A DNA stretch of 64,000 nt from an uncultured bacterium. GTDB lineage: Bacteria; Verrucomicrobiota; Kiritimatiellia; PWTM01. The position numbers were made by a program, and so were the translations under genes. Position 1 is the first letter of the stretch, and every line of letters starts with the position of its first letter. Below are positions 50,968 through 60,034 of this stretch, piece after piece. The stretch covers positions 1-64,000 of the forward strand of contig CAKZPT010000043.1 in NCBI GenBank assembly GCA_937139365.1, written 5' to 3'. The notes beneath the pieces are model-generated. The model made no database searches. It was not told the DNA's origin and saw only the letters and a list, made by a program, of their open reading frames with translations.

Positions 50968-53439
50968 ATGGCTGAAATACAAGTACCTGGCCACGAAATA
51001 CTTGAAGTGATCAGCGACGGAGCGATGGGCGTCGTCTACAAGGCCCGGCAGCTCTCTCTGAACCGCACGGTCGCTGTCAAGGTGATCCACCGGCACCTGA
51101 TGTCCGACCCGACCGCCGTGGCCCAGTTTCGCCTCGAAGCCAACTCCGTCGCCAATCTGAAGCACCCGAACATCCTGCAGATTCACGAGGCCGGCGAGAC
51201 GGACGGATTGCTGTACTTCGTCATGGAGTACGTCGCCGCCTACAGCGTCGCCAGCTGGCTAACGCGGAAGGGCGTCCTCGCGGAGAAGGATGCGCTAACC
51301 ATCGCCGACGCAGTGGCCCGGGCACTCCAGTATGCGTGGGAGAAGGCCGGCCTGATCCACTGCGACCTGAAGCCGGGCAACATTCTGGTGGACGAGGACG
51401 GCTCGGTCAAGATTGCGGATTTTTCGGGCATCAGCCGTTCCAACCTTAGTCGCGAAGCGGAACTGCTGCGCGAGGTGACGATCGGCACCCCCAACTATAT
51501 GGCGCCCGAACAGGTGCGCGGCTTGGCGGACATTGATTGCCGGGTCGACATCTACGCCCTCGGGGCGGTGCTCTATCATCTGGTCACCGGCGTGCTGCCG
51601 TTCGAGCACTGCTCCGACGGGGAGGCGATGCGGCAGCACGTCGAGGGCACGCTGACGGACCCGGCGGAGCTCAATCCGGCGGTCTCCGCTCACTTCTCGA
51701 TGATGATCGAGAAGTTGATGGTCAAGGATCGTGACCAGCGACCCGCCACGTGGGAAATGGTGCTGGCGGATATCGAGCGCGTCCGCGCCGGCCTGCCGCC
51801 CCTGCCCCCCCTGGCCTATCCGGGCTCCAGCACGGTCAAGAGGACGGTCCAACCTCCCGCCGCAGCGCCAATCGTACGGCCGAAGTCGCCGCCAGTCTTC
51901 GCCCCGCCCTCGCCGGCACCTGCCCCGTTGCCGTCGACCATGCCACGCCCCCGCCGCCGGCTGCTCTGGACATTGGGCGCGACCGCTCTCGCATTGCTGG
52001 TGCTCGACGTGGCCCTGATCGCGTTCTGGCCGCGCTCGCCGTTGAAACGGAGGCGGTCCCCGCCGACAGAGCCCGTGGAACCGCTGCCACCGCCCCCCCC
52101 GCCCCCTACAGCCGCACCCCCGACGGTCGTCGCCGCGACCACCGCCCCCCCGCCGACTGTCGTCAGCCCCCCGCGGCCCCCGCGGCCAGCCGAGACGAGC
52201 AACGTCGTCGACACGACGCCGGCGCCTACTACCCAGACGGTCGCCGCCGCGCCGCCGCAACCACCCCCCTCCCCGCCCACGCCGGCCGTCGAGGCCGCTC
52301 CTCAAAGGCCGTCATGGCCCGAATACCGCGACTATCTCAAACTGATGCAGGAGGCGATGTCCGAATGCGCACGCCGGAATTACGCGGGGGCCCAGGCCAT
52401 TCTGCAGACATGGCTCCGAGCCAACCCCTCCCACCCCATGCGGGACCAGGTGGCCGTCGAACTTGAGCGGTTCCGCTCCCTGCCGAAGTTGCTGGCGATA
52501 CTTGAGGAGAACACCCGCGCACTTTGGGGACGCTCCATCCAATACACTCCCGGCGTGATCGGGAATGTCCTTGCGGTGCGCGGCCTGCGCATCACCCTGG
52601 CCCGGCGGCTCGGGGAAGGCACGGCGGAGGCGGACTACGACCTGTTGCGGCTCAGTGCCCAGGACCTTGTCGACCTCCTGCGCGCGGCTGACGAGACACA
52701 CTTCCCGCTGAATGCCGCCCGCTTCCTGCTCGGCGAGATGCAGTTCGCCGCCGTGGACGCCCATCTAGCCAACGCCCAGCGGATCGGCCTTCCAGCCGAC
52801 GAGCTGACCGCCTGGCTTAAGGACTGGCGTTCCATCGCCCTGAACGTCCGTGCCGACCGCGCCATCGACGAGATCGGCGCTCGCGTCGAGGCTGGGGATC
52901 TCACGGGAGCGGCGAGTTCGCTCGAGGCGGCCGTCCCGGCCTACGCTCAAACCGATGTGTTCCAGTGGGGTCGTGCCGCCGAGATCGAGGCCCTGCGCGC
53001 CCGCATCCAGAACCGCCAGCCCCCCCTGCCGGCCGATCCCGCCGTCGCCAAACCGGGCCCAGGCCCCGCCGCGCGCCCCGCCTCAAGCGACGACGTCGAC
53101 GCCGCCGACGTCGAACAGGTCAACGCCGGCGAGCTCGCCGCACGGATGCGCGAACTGGACGGCCGGATAATCCGCCTGCGCTTCCGCTACCGTACGACGA
53201 TCTCCGAAACGGGCCCCGGCATGTACGGCACCGACGTCGGGGTGGACAGCGCGACGGTCCGGGTCGAGTTCTCCCAGGAAGGCTACCGGTGGTTCCGAAA
53301 TTCCGTCAATGCCGGCTACGTGCTCGACCAGCCCGTTCGCGTGGCCTACGGGGTCGTGGATGCCCGCCGGCAGGTTGTCCGGCTTCTGGGCCGCACGATG
53401 AAGCGGCGCCTCGGCGGTCCCGACGAATTCGCATGGTGA
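50968..53439 (+). CDS. transmembrane Ser/Thr protein kinase (PknB-like) with a C-terminal extracytoplasmic region
   Basis: The N-terminal kinase domain (residues 1-275) has the P-loop 'ISDGAMGVVYKA', 'VAVKVIHRH' (ATP-binding Lys), 'LIHCDLKPGNILVDEDG' (HCD in place of HRD) and 'KIADFSGISRSN', where DFG is DFS. 'TIGTPNYMAPEQVRG' and 'DIYALGAVLYHLVTG' complete it. A Pro-rich linker, one membrane helix ('LLWTLGATALALLVLDVALI', about residue 335), another Pro/Thr-rich stretch and a 320-residue domain of unknown type follow. Catalytic residues Lys and Asp are retained, so activity is likely despite the substitutions. It has 823 residues. ATG 50968 follows GAGGTTGCGG. The lpx genes start 7 bases after its stop. 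Confidence 0.9.
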   Translation: MAEIQVPGHEILEVISDGAMGVVYKARQLSLNRTVAVKVIHRHLMSDPTAVAQFRLEANSVANLKHPNILQIHEAGETDGLLYFVMEYVAAYSVASWLTRKGVLAEKDALTIADAVARALQYAWEKAGLIHCDLKPGNILVDEDGSVKIADFSGISRSNLSREAELLREVTIGTPNYMAPEQVRGLADIDCRVDIYALGAVLYHLVTGVLPFEHCSDGEAMRQHVEGTLTDPAELNPAVSAHFSMMIEKLMVKDRDQRPATWEMVLADIERVRAGLPPLPPLAYPGSSTVKRTVQPPAAAPIVRPKSPPVFAPPSPAPAPLPSTMPRPRRRLLWTLGATALALLVLDVALIAFWPRSPLKRRRSPPTEPVEPLPPPPPPPTAAPPTVVAATTAPPPTVVSPPRPPRPAETSNVVDTTPAPTTQTVAAAPPQPPPSPPTPAVEAAPQRPSWPEYRDYLKLMQEAMSECARRNYAGAQAILQTWLRANPSHPMRDQVAVELERFRSLPKLLAILEENTRALWGRSIQYTPGVIGNVLAVRGLRITLARRLGEGTAEADYDLLRLSAQDLVDLLRAADETHFPLNAARFLLGEMQFAAVDAHLANAQRIGLPADELTAWLKDWRSIALNVRADRAIDEIGARVEAGDLTGAASSLEAAVPAYAQTDVFQWGRAAEIEALRARIQNRQPPLPADPAVAKPGPGPAARPASSDDVDAADVEQVNAGELAARMRELDGRIIRLRFRYRTTISETGPGMYGTDVGVDSATVRVEFSQEGYRWFRNSVNAGYVLDQPVRVAYGVVDARRQVVRLLGRTMKRRLGGPDEFAW

Positions 53440-53446
53440 GCCGTCC

Positions 53447-54283
53447 GTGAGCGGGAACGAGGGACCGGACCGGCTGCTGCTGATCGCGGGCGGTGGTTTG
53501 TTTCCCCGGATGCTGGCCGAGTCCGCCCGCGCCGGCGGCGTGACGTGGCTTTCCGTGATCGCGTTCCGCGGCGAGACGGGACGCGACGTCGTCCGCCTGG
53601 CGGACGAAATTCGATGGGTCCGCGTCGGCGCCCTCGGCGAATTGCTCGAGGCCGTCGAAGCCTTCGGCGTCCACGATGCCGCAATGGCCGGCCAGATTTC
53701 CCCGTGGCGGCTTTTCTGTGCCCGCCCCGACCCGGCCATGCTCGAGCTACTCCACGGCCTGCCCGCGAAAAACGCCCGGACGATTTTCGGATCGCTCGTC
53801 CGGCTGCTGGAGCATCGCGGCGTGCGCGTCCACCCCGCCGGTCGCTTCATGGGCTCCTCGATCCCTCCCCCCGGCCTGCTCTCCCGCCGCCCGCCCGACG
53901 CCCGCGAGACGGCCGACATCGAGCTGGGCCGGACCGCGGCCAAGGCTATCAGCGCCCTGGAAATCGGGCAGACCGTCGTCGTAAAGGACGGCGTCATTCT
54001 CGCCGTCGAGGCCTTTGAGGGCACCGACGCGGCCATCCTGCGCGGTGGCCGGCTGGGGGGCCCTGGCGCGGTGGTCGTCAAAACCGCCCGCACGGGACAC
54101 GACATGCGTTACGACGCGCCCGTCGTGGGCCGGCGTACGCTCCGGACGTTGCGGCGCGCCCGCGCCACCGCCTTGGCCGTCGAGGCCGGGCGCGCCATCC
54201 TCCTCGAGCGGGAACGACTGATCGCGGAGGCCGACCGCATGAACCTCGCCTGGATCGCCTTCGAGCCGGAGGCCGTACCGTGA
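53447..54283 (+). CDS. lpxI: UDP-2,3-diacylglucosamine pyrophosphatase LpxI
   Basis: LpxI hydrolyses UDP-2,3-diacylglucosamine to lipid X and UMP in lipid A synthesis, replacing LpxH. The sequence has the family features 'LLIAGGGLFPRMLAESARA', 'AGQISPWRLF' and 'TAAKAISALEIGQTVVVKDG', plus the C-terminal 'GGPGAVVVKTARTGHDMRYD' and 'DAPVVGRRTLRTLR'. It has 278 residues. The start is GTG 53447. It overlaps the next gene's GTG (GTGA), and lpxB lies one gene further on. Other lipid A genes are not in this window. Confidence 0.92.
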   Translation: MSGNEGPDRLLLIAGGGLFPRMLAESARAGGVTWLSVIAFRGETGRDVVRLADEIRWVRVGALGELLEAVEAFGVHDAAMAGQISPWRLFCARPDPAMLELLHGLPAKNARTIFGSLVRLLEHRGVRVHPAGRFMGSSIPPPGLLSRRPPDARETADIELGRTAAKAISALEIGQTVVVKDGVILAVEAFEGTDAAILRGGRLGGPGAVVVKTARTGHDMRYDAPVVGRRTLRTLRRARATALAVEAGRAILLERERLIAEADRMNLAWIAFEPEAVP

Positions 54284-55227
54284 CCGCCCGCGTCCGTGTG
54301 GGCGTCGTCGGCGTCGGCAGCCTCGGCAGCCACCACGTCCGCATCTACGCCTCCCTGCCGGGCGCGGAGCTGGTGGCCGTCCATGACATCGACCCCGCCC
54401 GCGCCGTGGCCGTGGCCCAGCAACACGGCGTGCGCACGGCCTCCTCGCTCGAGGAATTCGCCGGCCTCGTCGAGGCCGCGAGCGTCGTCGTACCCACCGA
54501 CCGCCACCGCGAGGTCGCCGGCGCGCTGCTGGAACGCGGGCTGCACTTGCTCATCGAAAAACCGATCGCCGCCACCACTCGCGAAGCCCAGGAACTGGTC
54601 GCGCTTGCCGACGAGCGGGGCCTGATCCTCCAGGTCGGCCATGTCGAGCGCTTCAATCCCGTGCTCTCCGTCCTCGATCGTCTGGCCGGCCGGCCGCGGT
54701 TCATCGAAGCCCATCGCCTCGCCCCCTACCCCCCCGGCCGCCCGGGCGCGCCGCCGCGGGGCACCGAGGTCAGTGTCATCCTCGACCTAATGATCCACGA
54801 CCTGGAGGTTCTCCTTCACCTCGTCCGCGCCCCTGTCGCCGACATCCGCGCCGTCGGTGTGCCGGTCCTCAGCCCCACCGAAGACATCGCCAACGTCCGG
54901 CTTGCGTTCGCCAACGGCGCGATCGCCAACGTCACCGCCAGCCGGATCAGCCCGGAACGCATGCGGAAGATCCGGGTCTTCTACGAACAGGCCTACGTGT
55001 CGCTCGACTACCTCAACCAGTCCGGCGAGATCTACCGGCTCGACGGCGGCCGGATCGTGCGCGAGGCGCTGCCCATCGAGCGTGGCGAGCCGCTCCGCAA
55101 CGAACTGGCCTCGTTCATCGATTGCGTCGCCCGCCGCGCCGAGCCGGTCGTGGACGGACGGCAGGCAGCGCGCGCCCTGCAGCTCGCCGTCGAGATCCAT
55201 CGCCGCCTCGCGGCCGGACCGTCATGA
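54280..55227 (+). CDS. Gfo/Idh/MocA oxidoreductase within the lpx cluster
   Basis: An intact cytoplasmic NAD(P)-dependent oxidoreductase: 'VGVVGVGSLGSHHVRIYASL' (nucleotide site), 'HLLIEKPIAATTREAQEL' with the conserved EKP, 'VGHVERFNPV' and 'ILDLMIHDLEVLLHL' with the catalytic His. It has 315 residues. It sits between lpxI and lpxB with overlapping stops and starts, a position known for Gfo/Idh genes in several phyla. GnnA, which oxidises UDP-GlcNAc at C3 for diamino-lipid A, is a family member, but its aminotransferase partner GnnB is missing here, so that role is only a possibility. Unlike the catabolic copies at 2142 and 49738, it has no Tat signal and no damage. Confidence 0.88.
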   Translation: MTARVRVGVVGVGSLGSHHVRIYASLPGAELVAVHDIDPARAVAVAQQHGVRTASSLEEFAGLVEAASVVVPTDRHREVAGALLERGLHLLIEKPIAATTREAQELVALADERGLILQVGHVERFNPVLSVLDRLAGRPRFIEAHRLAPYPPGRPGAPPRGTEVSVILDLMIHDLEVLLHLVRAPVADIRAVGVPVLSPTEDIANVRLAFANGAIANVTASRISPERMRKIRVFYEQAYVSLDYLNQSGEIYRLDGGRIVREALPIERGEPLRNELASFIDCVARRAEPVVDGRQAARALQLAVEIHRRLAAGPS

Positions 55228-56339
55228 CCCCTTCCGTGTTGATCGTCGCCGGCGAACCCTCCGGCGACCTCCACGCCGGCGCGCTCGTGCGCGCCCTCAA
55301 GATGAGCGGAATTGACATGGACCTGTGGGGTTTGGGTGGCGACCGCCTGCGCGCCGAGGGTGCCCGGCTGCTCTACGACGTCCGCCAGACCGCCGTGATG
55401 GGCTTCGTCGAGGTCCTGCGCCACCTCGGCCTGTTCCGGCGCATTTGGCGTGACGTCATGGATGAGGTGGAACGCTGCCCACCCACCATCGCGTTGCTGG
55501 TGGACTATCCCGGCTTCAATCTGCGCCTGGCGCCCGAGCTGAAGCGCCGCGGCGTTCGGGTGGTCTATTTCATCTGCCCGCAGGTCTGGGCATGGCACCG
55601 CTCGCGCATTAGACGCATGGTGCGCTGCGTGGACCGTATGATCTCGATCTTCCCCTTTGAGCCGGCCGTGTTCGAGGGCACCGGTTTGCGGATCGATTAC
55701 GTGGGCCATCCATTCCTCGACGAAATACTCGAGCCGGCGAAGCCCCCTGCCGACGGCCCCTTGCTGCTGTTGCCCGGCAGCCGCCCAATGGAGATCCGGC
55801 GGATGCTTCCCGTCCTCGCCGAGGCCGCCCGCCGACTCCGTGCCGAGCGCCCCGGCCTCCAAGCAATCGTCGCCGCCGCCGACGAGGAGGGGGCCGCGCT
55901 GTGCCGCCGAATTCTCGGCTCCGATGCCGGGATCGTGGAAGTCGTGGCGGGACGAACCCGCCATCTGCTCGGCCTTGCCCGCGCCGCATGGATTACGTCG
56001 GGAACGGCCACGCTCGAGGCGGCGCTTGCGGGCTGTCCGCAGGTTATCGCCTACCGCGCCCACCCGCTGAGTTACCTGCTCGGGCGGCTTCTCATTCGCG
56101 TGCCCTTCATCGGCATGGTCAACCTGGTCGCCGGTCGGCGCCTCTGCCCCGAACTCATTCAGGGCCGCGCAACGCCGGGCCATCTCGTGCGGGAACTGCG
56201 GCCCCTGCTCGGCGACACTGCCGAACGACGGAACATGCTCGACGGGTACCGCGAGGTTCGGCGCCGGCTGGGCCCGCCCGGCGCCGCACGCCGCGCCGCC
56301 GGCATCGTCCGGGAGGAACTTGCGGCCGCCGCCCGCTGA
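55224..56339 (+). CDS. lpxB: lipid-A-disaccharide synthase
   Basis: LpxB joins UDP-2,3-diacylglucosamine and lipid X to form the lipid A disaccharide at the inner face of the cytoplasmic membrane. It shows 'LIVAGEPSGDLHAGALVRAL', 'VMGFVEVLRHL', 'LVDYPGFNLRLA', 'YFICPQVWAWHRSRIRRM', 'DYVGHPFLDE', 'LLLPGSRPMEIRRMLP' and 'TSGTATLEAALAGCPQ'. It has 371 residues and is complete. ATG 55224 overlaps the Gfo/Idh stop (ATGA). Confidence 0.95.
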   Translation: MTPSVLIVAGEPSGDLHAGALVRALKMSGIDMDLWGLGGDRLRAEGARLLYDVRQTAVMGFVEVLRHLGLFRRIWRDVMDEVERCPPTIALLVDYPGFNLRLAPELKRRGVRVVYFICPQVWAWHRSRIRRMVRCVDRMISIFPFEPAVFEGTGLRIDYVGHPFLDEILEPAKPPADGPLLLLPGSRPMEIRRMLPVLAEAARRLRAERPGLQAIVAAADEEGAALCRRILGSDAGIVEVVAGRTRHLLGLARAAWITSGTATLEAALAGCPQVIAYRAHPLSYLLGRLLIRVPFIGMVNLVAGRRLCPELIQGRATPGHLVRELRPLLGDTAERRNMLDGYREVRRRLGPPGAARRAAGIVREELAAAAR

Positions 56340-56548
56340 CGGCCTCCGGCCGGCGGCTGCCGTGGGATGAAGACCGCCGCGCCCCCGGCGCGGCTTCACG
56401 GAGGCGCAGCTCAAGCGGAATGTGCTGGCGGCTCGGCCGACATCCTGCCATGGCCCCAGCGGCTTTCCATGGTTCGCCCCACCGATGCGCCGCAGATATC
56501 TTCATCGCCCAACGCCGGACTTTGCCGGCTCCACGGAAAACACAGGGC

Positions 56549-57947
56549 ATAAAACCATCCCCGCGTTGGCTGGCCGTCGCGGCGGCGGCGCTGACGGCCG
56601 CCCGCGCGGCGGAGCCGCCGCCGCACCGGCCGAACATCCTTCTGATCACCACGGATCAGCAGCGCCTGGACGCGATGAGCTTCGCCGGCTCGCCGTGGTG
56701 CCGAACGCCGCACATGGACTCGATTGCGTCCAACGGCGTCTGCTTCCTAAAGTCATACTGCCCCTTCCCGCTGTGCAGCCCCTCGCGCGCGGCGCTGCAC
56801 GCCGGCCGCCCGCCCCATGAAATCGGCGTGGATCGAAACGACGTGCCGATCGCGCCGGGCGTTCCGATTTCCGGCGAGATCTTCTCCGCGGCCGGCTACG
56901 ACACGGGCTACGCGGGCAAATGGCATTTGCCGGAGGTGTACCCCTCCAACGGAATCCCCGGCTTCGAAGTCCTCAACCGGACGTCGCGGCGGCATCGGCT
57001 GGCGCGGGACGTGGACGAGGACACGATGAACGCCGCCATCGAGTTCCTCCGCCGCCCACGGGAGCGGCCGTTCTACCTGGTGGTATCCTTCATCAACCCA
57101 CATGACATCTGCCTGCTGGCCGGCGAAGACAGTGCCCTAACGCCGCGGGTGTGGGAACTGTACGGCCCGCCGTCGGAGGTGGAGCTGCCGGCGCTGCCGC
57201 CCAATTTCTCCGCCGAAGCAATCGTCGCGCAGCGGGCGGGGGGTGCCGCCCGCGCAACGATTGGGACGAGTCGATGTGGCGGCGGTACCGCTACGCTTAT
57301 TTTCGGATGGTCGAGGACGTCGACCGACAGGTCGGGGGAGTGCTCCGGGCGCTGCGCGAAGCCGGTCTCGAGGAGCGGACGCTGATCGTGTTCACCAGCG
57401 ACCATGGCGAGGGTCTCGGCGCGCGGAGGACGACGGGCAAATTGCCCCTGTATGACGATCAGGCCGCCGTGCCGCTGCTTGTCGCATGGCGCGGCGTGAC
57501 CCCCCAGCGGGCCGCCTCGACACCAACCACTTGGCGTCGGCCCTCGGCTACTTGCCGACCATCTGTGACTACGCCGGCGTGCCGGCGCCGCCGAACGTTC
57601 GCGGACGGAGTCTGCGCGGCGTCATCGAAACGCCGTCGGCGCCGGGCGCGGAGGCCGTCGTGTGCGAGGTCGCTCGCGGGCCGGCCGGGCCCTCGGCCGA
57701 ACGCGCATTCATGGTGCGAACGGCGGCCCACAAATACCTGCGCATCCCCGACGGCGATGGCGTCCTCGAGGCGCTGTACGACATGGCCGCCGATCCGCAC
57801 GAAACGCGAAACCTCGTGGGCGATCCGATCCTGGTGGGCGAACTGGAGCGACACCGCCGGCTGCTTGCGGATTGGCGACGCCAGACCGAGGAGGATCGGC
57901 ACCCCGTCAACGCGGCCCGGCCGCCCGCCCGCGTCCGCCGCTGCTGA
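56549..57947 (+). pseudogene. type I sulfatase with lost start codon and two frameshifts
   Basis: The frame reads 'KPSPRWLAVAAAALTAARAA' (signal peptide), 'NILLITTDQQRLDAMS', 'PLCSPSRAALHAGRPPHEIG' (formylglycine site), 'GYDTGYAGKWHL', and 'FYLVVSFINPHDI'. It has no ATG or GTG: at the expected initiation point is ATA (56549-56551), suggesting a start-codon change from ATG. Near 57238, beside GGGGGG, it shifts to 'NDWDESMWRRYRYAYFRMV' and 'IVFTSDHGEGLGARRTTGK'; near 57505, beside CCCCCC, it shifts again to 'LDTNHLASALGYLPTICDY' and the normal end. Both shifts lie at homopolymers, where indels arise easily in life and in sequencing. Its tail overlaps the convergent AraC gene by 41 bases. Confidence 0.8.
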
Positions 57948-58852
57948 CTCCGGTCGCGCCGGTCCGCATGCGCTGCCGGAAGCGGCGCGGAGGGCAGCCG
58001 TACAGCGCCCGAAACCAGTGGTGAAAGTGGGAGAAATTGTTGAACCCCGACTCGAACGCGATTTCCGCCACCGTCGAATCGGTCTCCACCAGACGGCGCG
58101 CCGCCGCGTTCAGCCGCACCTCCGCCAGAAACCGCGTGAACGACCGGCCGGTGTGCCGCACGAAGTGGCGGTGAAACGTCGCCCGGCTCATCCCTGAGCT
58201 GGCCAGCACCTCCGACAGCGGAAGGTGCCGGCCGTGGTTCTCGAACACCATTCGGATCGCGGCCCGGATGCCGCGATACACCGCCGGCGCGGAGGGTGCG
58301 GCCCCCACCGAGCTGGCGATCGGATGGCTCGCCGACGGCGGCAGCGCCGCTAGCCGGGTCAGCAGCTCGAGGATCGCGGTCAGCCTCGCCAGCCCGCCCC
58401 TCGCCTCGGCCGCAAAGAGCGCTGAGGCCGCCCGCGTGACAGCCAAACCCGAAAACCGCAGCCCGCACCCCGCCGCCGCCCACAGCGCTCGCAGCGGCGC
58501 CGACTCCGGCAGCCGCCACACCGCCTCCTCGAACTCGACGCCGAACTGTACGGCTCGCCCCGCCGTTGGCCCGGACTCGTGCCAGTAGTGCGGCAGCGCC
58601 GGCCCCAACAGCACCAACTCCGGCGCGCGGAATCCGCCAATGTGGTCGCCAATGAACCGCAGACCCGATCCGCGCAAAAACAACGTCAGTTCCGCCTGGG
58701 CGTGGTGGTGCCACTCGCCGCCCGCCCCCCGCAGCGGGTGGCCCCGCTCCACTCGCGTCCATCGCCTCGACCTCGCGCAGCGTGCGATTGCATCTCAGCA
58801 GCCGGAACGACTCGCCGGGCAAAAGGTGTATCGCTTCAGCGAGCAACGGCAT
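57907..58852 (-). pseudogene. AraC-family transcriptional regulator, frameshift near the N-terminus
   Basis: The main frame (to 57907) has a cupin-type sensor ('GEWHHHAQAELTLFLRG', 'PELVLLGPALPHYWHE') and two helix-turn-helix units: 'LPLSEVLASSGMSRATFHRH' and 'STVAEIAFESGFNNFSHFHH' with the classical AraC ending 'FRALYGCPPRRFR'. It begins with an unconvincing ATG at 58752. A second frame upstream reads 'MPLLAEAIHLLPGESFRLLR' and 'CNRTLREVEAM' from ATG 58852, the usual N-terminus of this subfamily, so a single indel near 58755 splits the gene. It is divergent from the sugar isomerase-kinase-dehydrogenase genes and was presumably their activator. Confidence 0.72.
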
Positions 58853-58980
58853 CTCGGGTGGCCTCTGTTGAGACAGTAGTACATTTTTTTGATCCCATCG
58901 AACAAGACGCGGCCGCCGCCCCCGCGCACCATCGGGCCAGCGTCGGACGAATCCCGCCCGACGCCGGAAAGGAGCACGAC

Positions 58981-60019
58981 ATGAGCGGCGTGTACAGATT
59001 CTCGTTCGGACCATGGAACATCCACGAGGGCGCCGAACCCTTCGGCCCGCCCGTGCGCGAGCGCGTCCCCGCTGCGGAGAAGTTCCGCAAGCTCAAGCCC
59101 CTCAGGATGCGACGGCGTCCAATACCACGACGACGATGGCGTGCCGGAAATGGAATCGCTCGACGCCGCCGGCATCCGCAAACGCGCGGCTGAGGTGCGC
59201 AAGCTTCTCGACGGGGAGGGCCTGGCGGCGGAGTTCGTCGCGCCCCGCCTCTGGGAGGATCCCCGCACCATCGACGGCGCGTACACCTCGAACGACCCTG
59301 CCTGCCGGGCGTGGGCGATCGAGCGCAGCCTCCGCGCGATCGACATCGCCCGGGAGGTCGGCACCGACCTCATCGTCCTCTGGCTCGCTCGCGAAGGAAC
59401 CTACATCCGCGACTCCAAGGACAGCCGCCGCGCGGTGCCGCAGATCGTGGAGGCGATCAACCGGCTGCTCGAGTACGACCGCGGCATCCGCACCGCGATC
59501 GAACCCAAGCCGAACGAACCGATGGATCACGCCTTCCTGCCCACGACCGGCCACGCGATGGCCGTCGGCTACCTCACGTCGGACCCAACCCGCGTCGGCG
59601 TCAACATCGAGACGGCCCACGCGATCCTCGCCGAACTCGATCCCTCGGACGAGATGGGCTTCGCGTTGGCGTTCGACAAACTTTACACCGTCCACCTCAA
59701 TGACCAGAACGGCCTGAAGTTCGATGAGGACCGGGCCTTCGGCAGCGTGGACCTGCGCCGGGCGTTCAACCAAGTTCGCGTGCTTGACCGCTACGGCTAC
59801 GGGCGAAAAGGCGAATACGTCGGCCTCGACGTGAAGGCGCTGCGCACGCAGCGGGCCGACCGCGCGCTGAAGCACGTGGCCAACAGCCGGGCGACGTTCC
59901 TCGCGCTGATGGACGTGGTTCGCTCCCTCGACTCAGCGGCGGTCGATCGCCTCATCGCCGAGCGCGACTACGAGGAACTTGACGCGATGATCGTGCGGAC
60001 CCTGATGGGGCGGCGTTGA
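58981..60019 (+). pseudogene. xylose isomerase-like TIM-barrel sugar isomerase with a one-base insertion
   Basis: The N-terminus 'YRFSFGPWNIHEGAEPFGPP' is in one frame from ATG 58981 (AAAGGAG upstream, strong). After 'KLKPL' near 59104 the sequence must drop one base (an A in CTCAGGATGC) to continue as 'GCDGVQYHDDDGVPEMESLD'. The rest is uninterrupted: 'DLIVLWLAREGTYIRDSKD', 'IEPKPNEPMDHAFLPTTGHA', 'VGVNIETAHAILAELDPSDE', 'LYTVHLNDQNGLKFDEDRAF'. Metal-binding His, Glu and Asp positions of xylose-isomerase-type barrels are preserved. It likely interconverted a ketose and aldose, feeding the kinase 15 bases downstream. The single well-defined insertion makes this the easiest break to test against reads. 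Confidence 0.8.
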
Positions 60020-60034
60020 GGTGGACGGCCGATC

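Noticed and set aside
51816-52280. Reverse-strand Gly-rich frame opposite the kinase linker
   Set aside because: It mirrors the Pro/Thr-rich linker of the kinase on the other strand.
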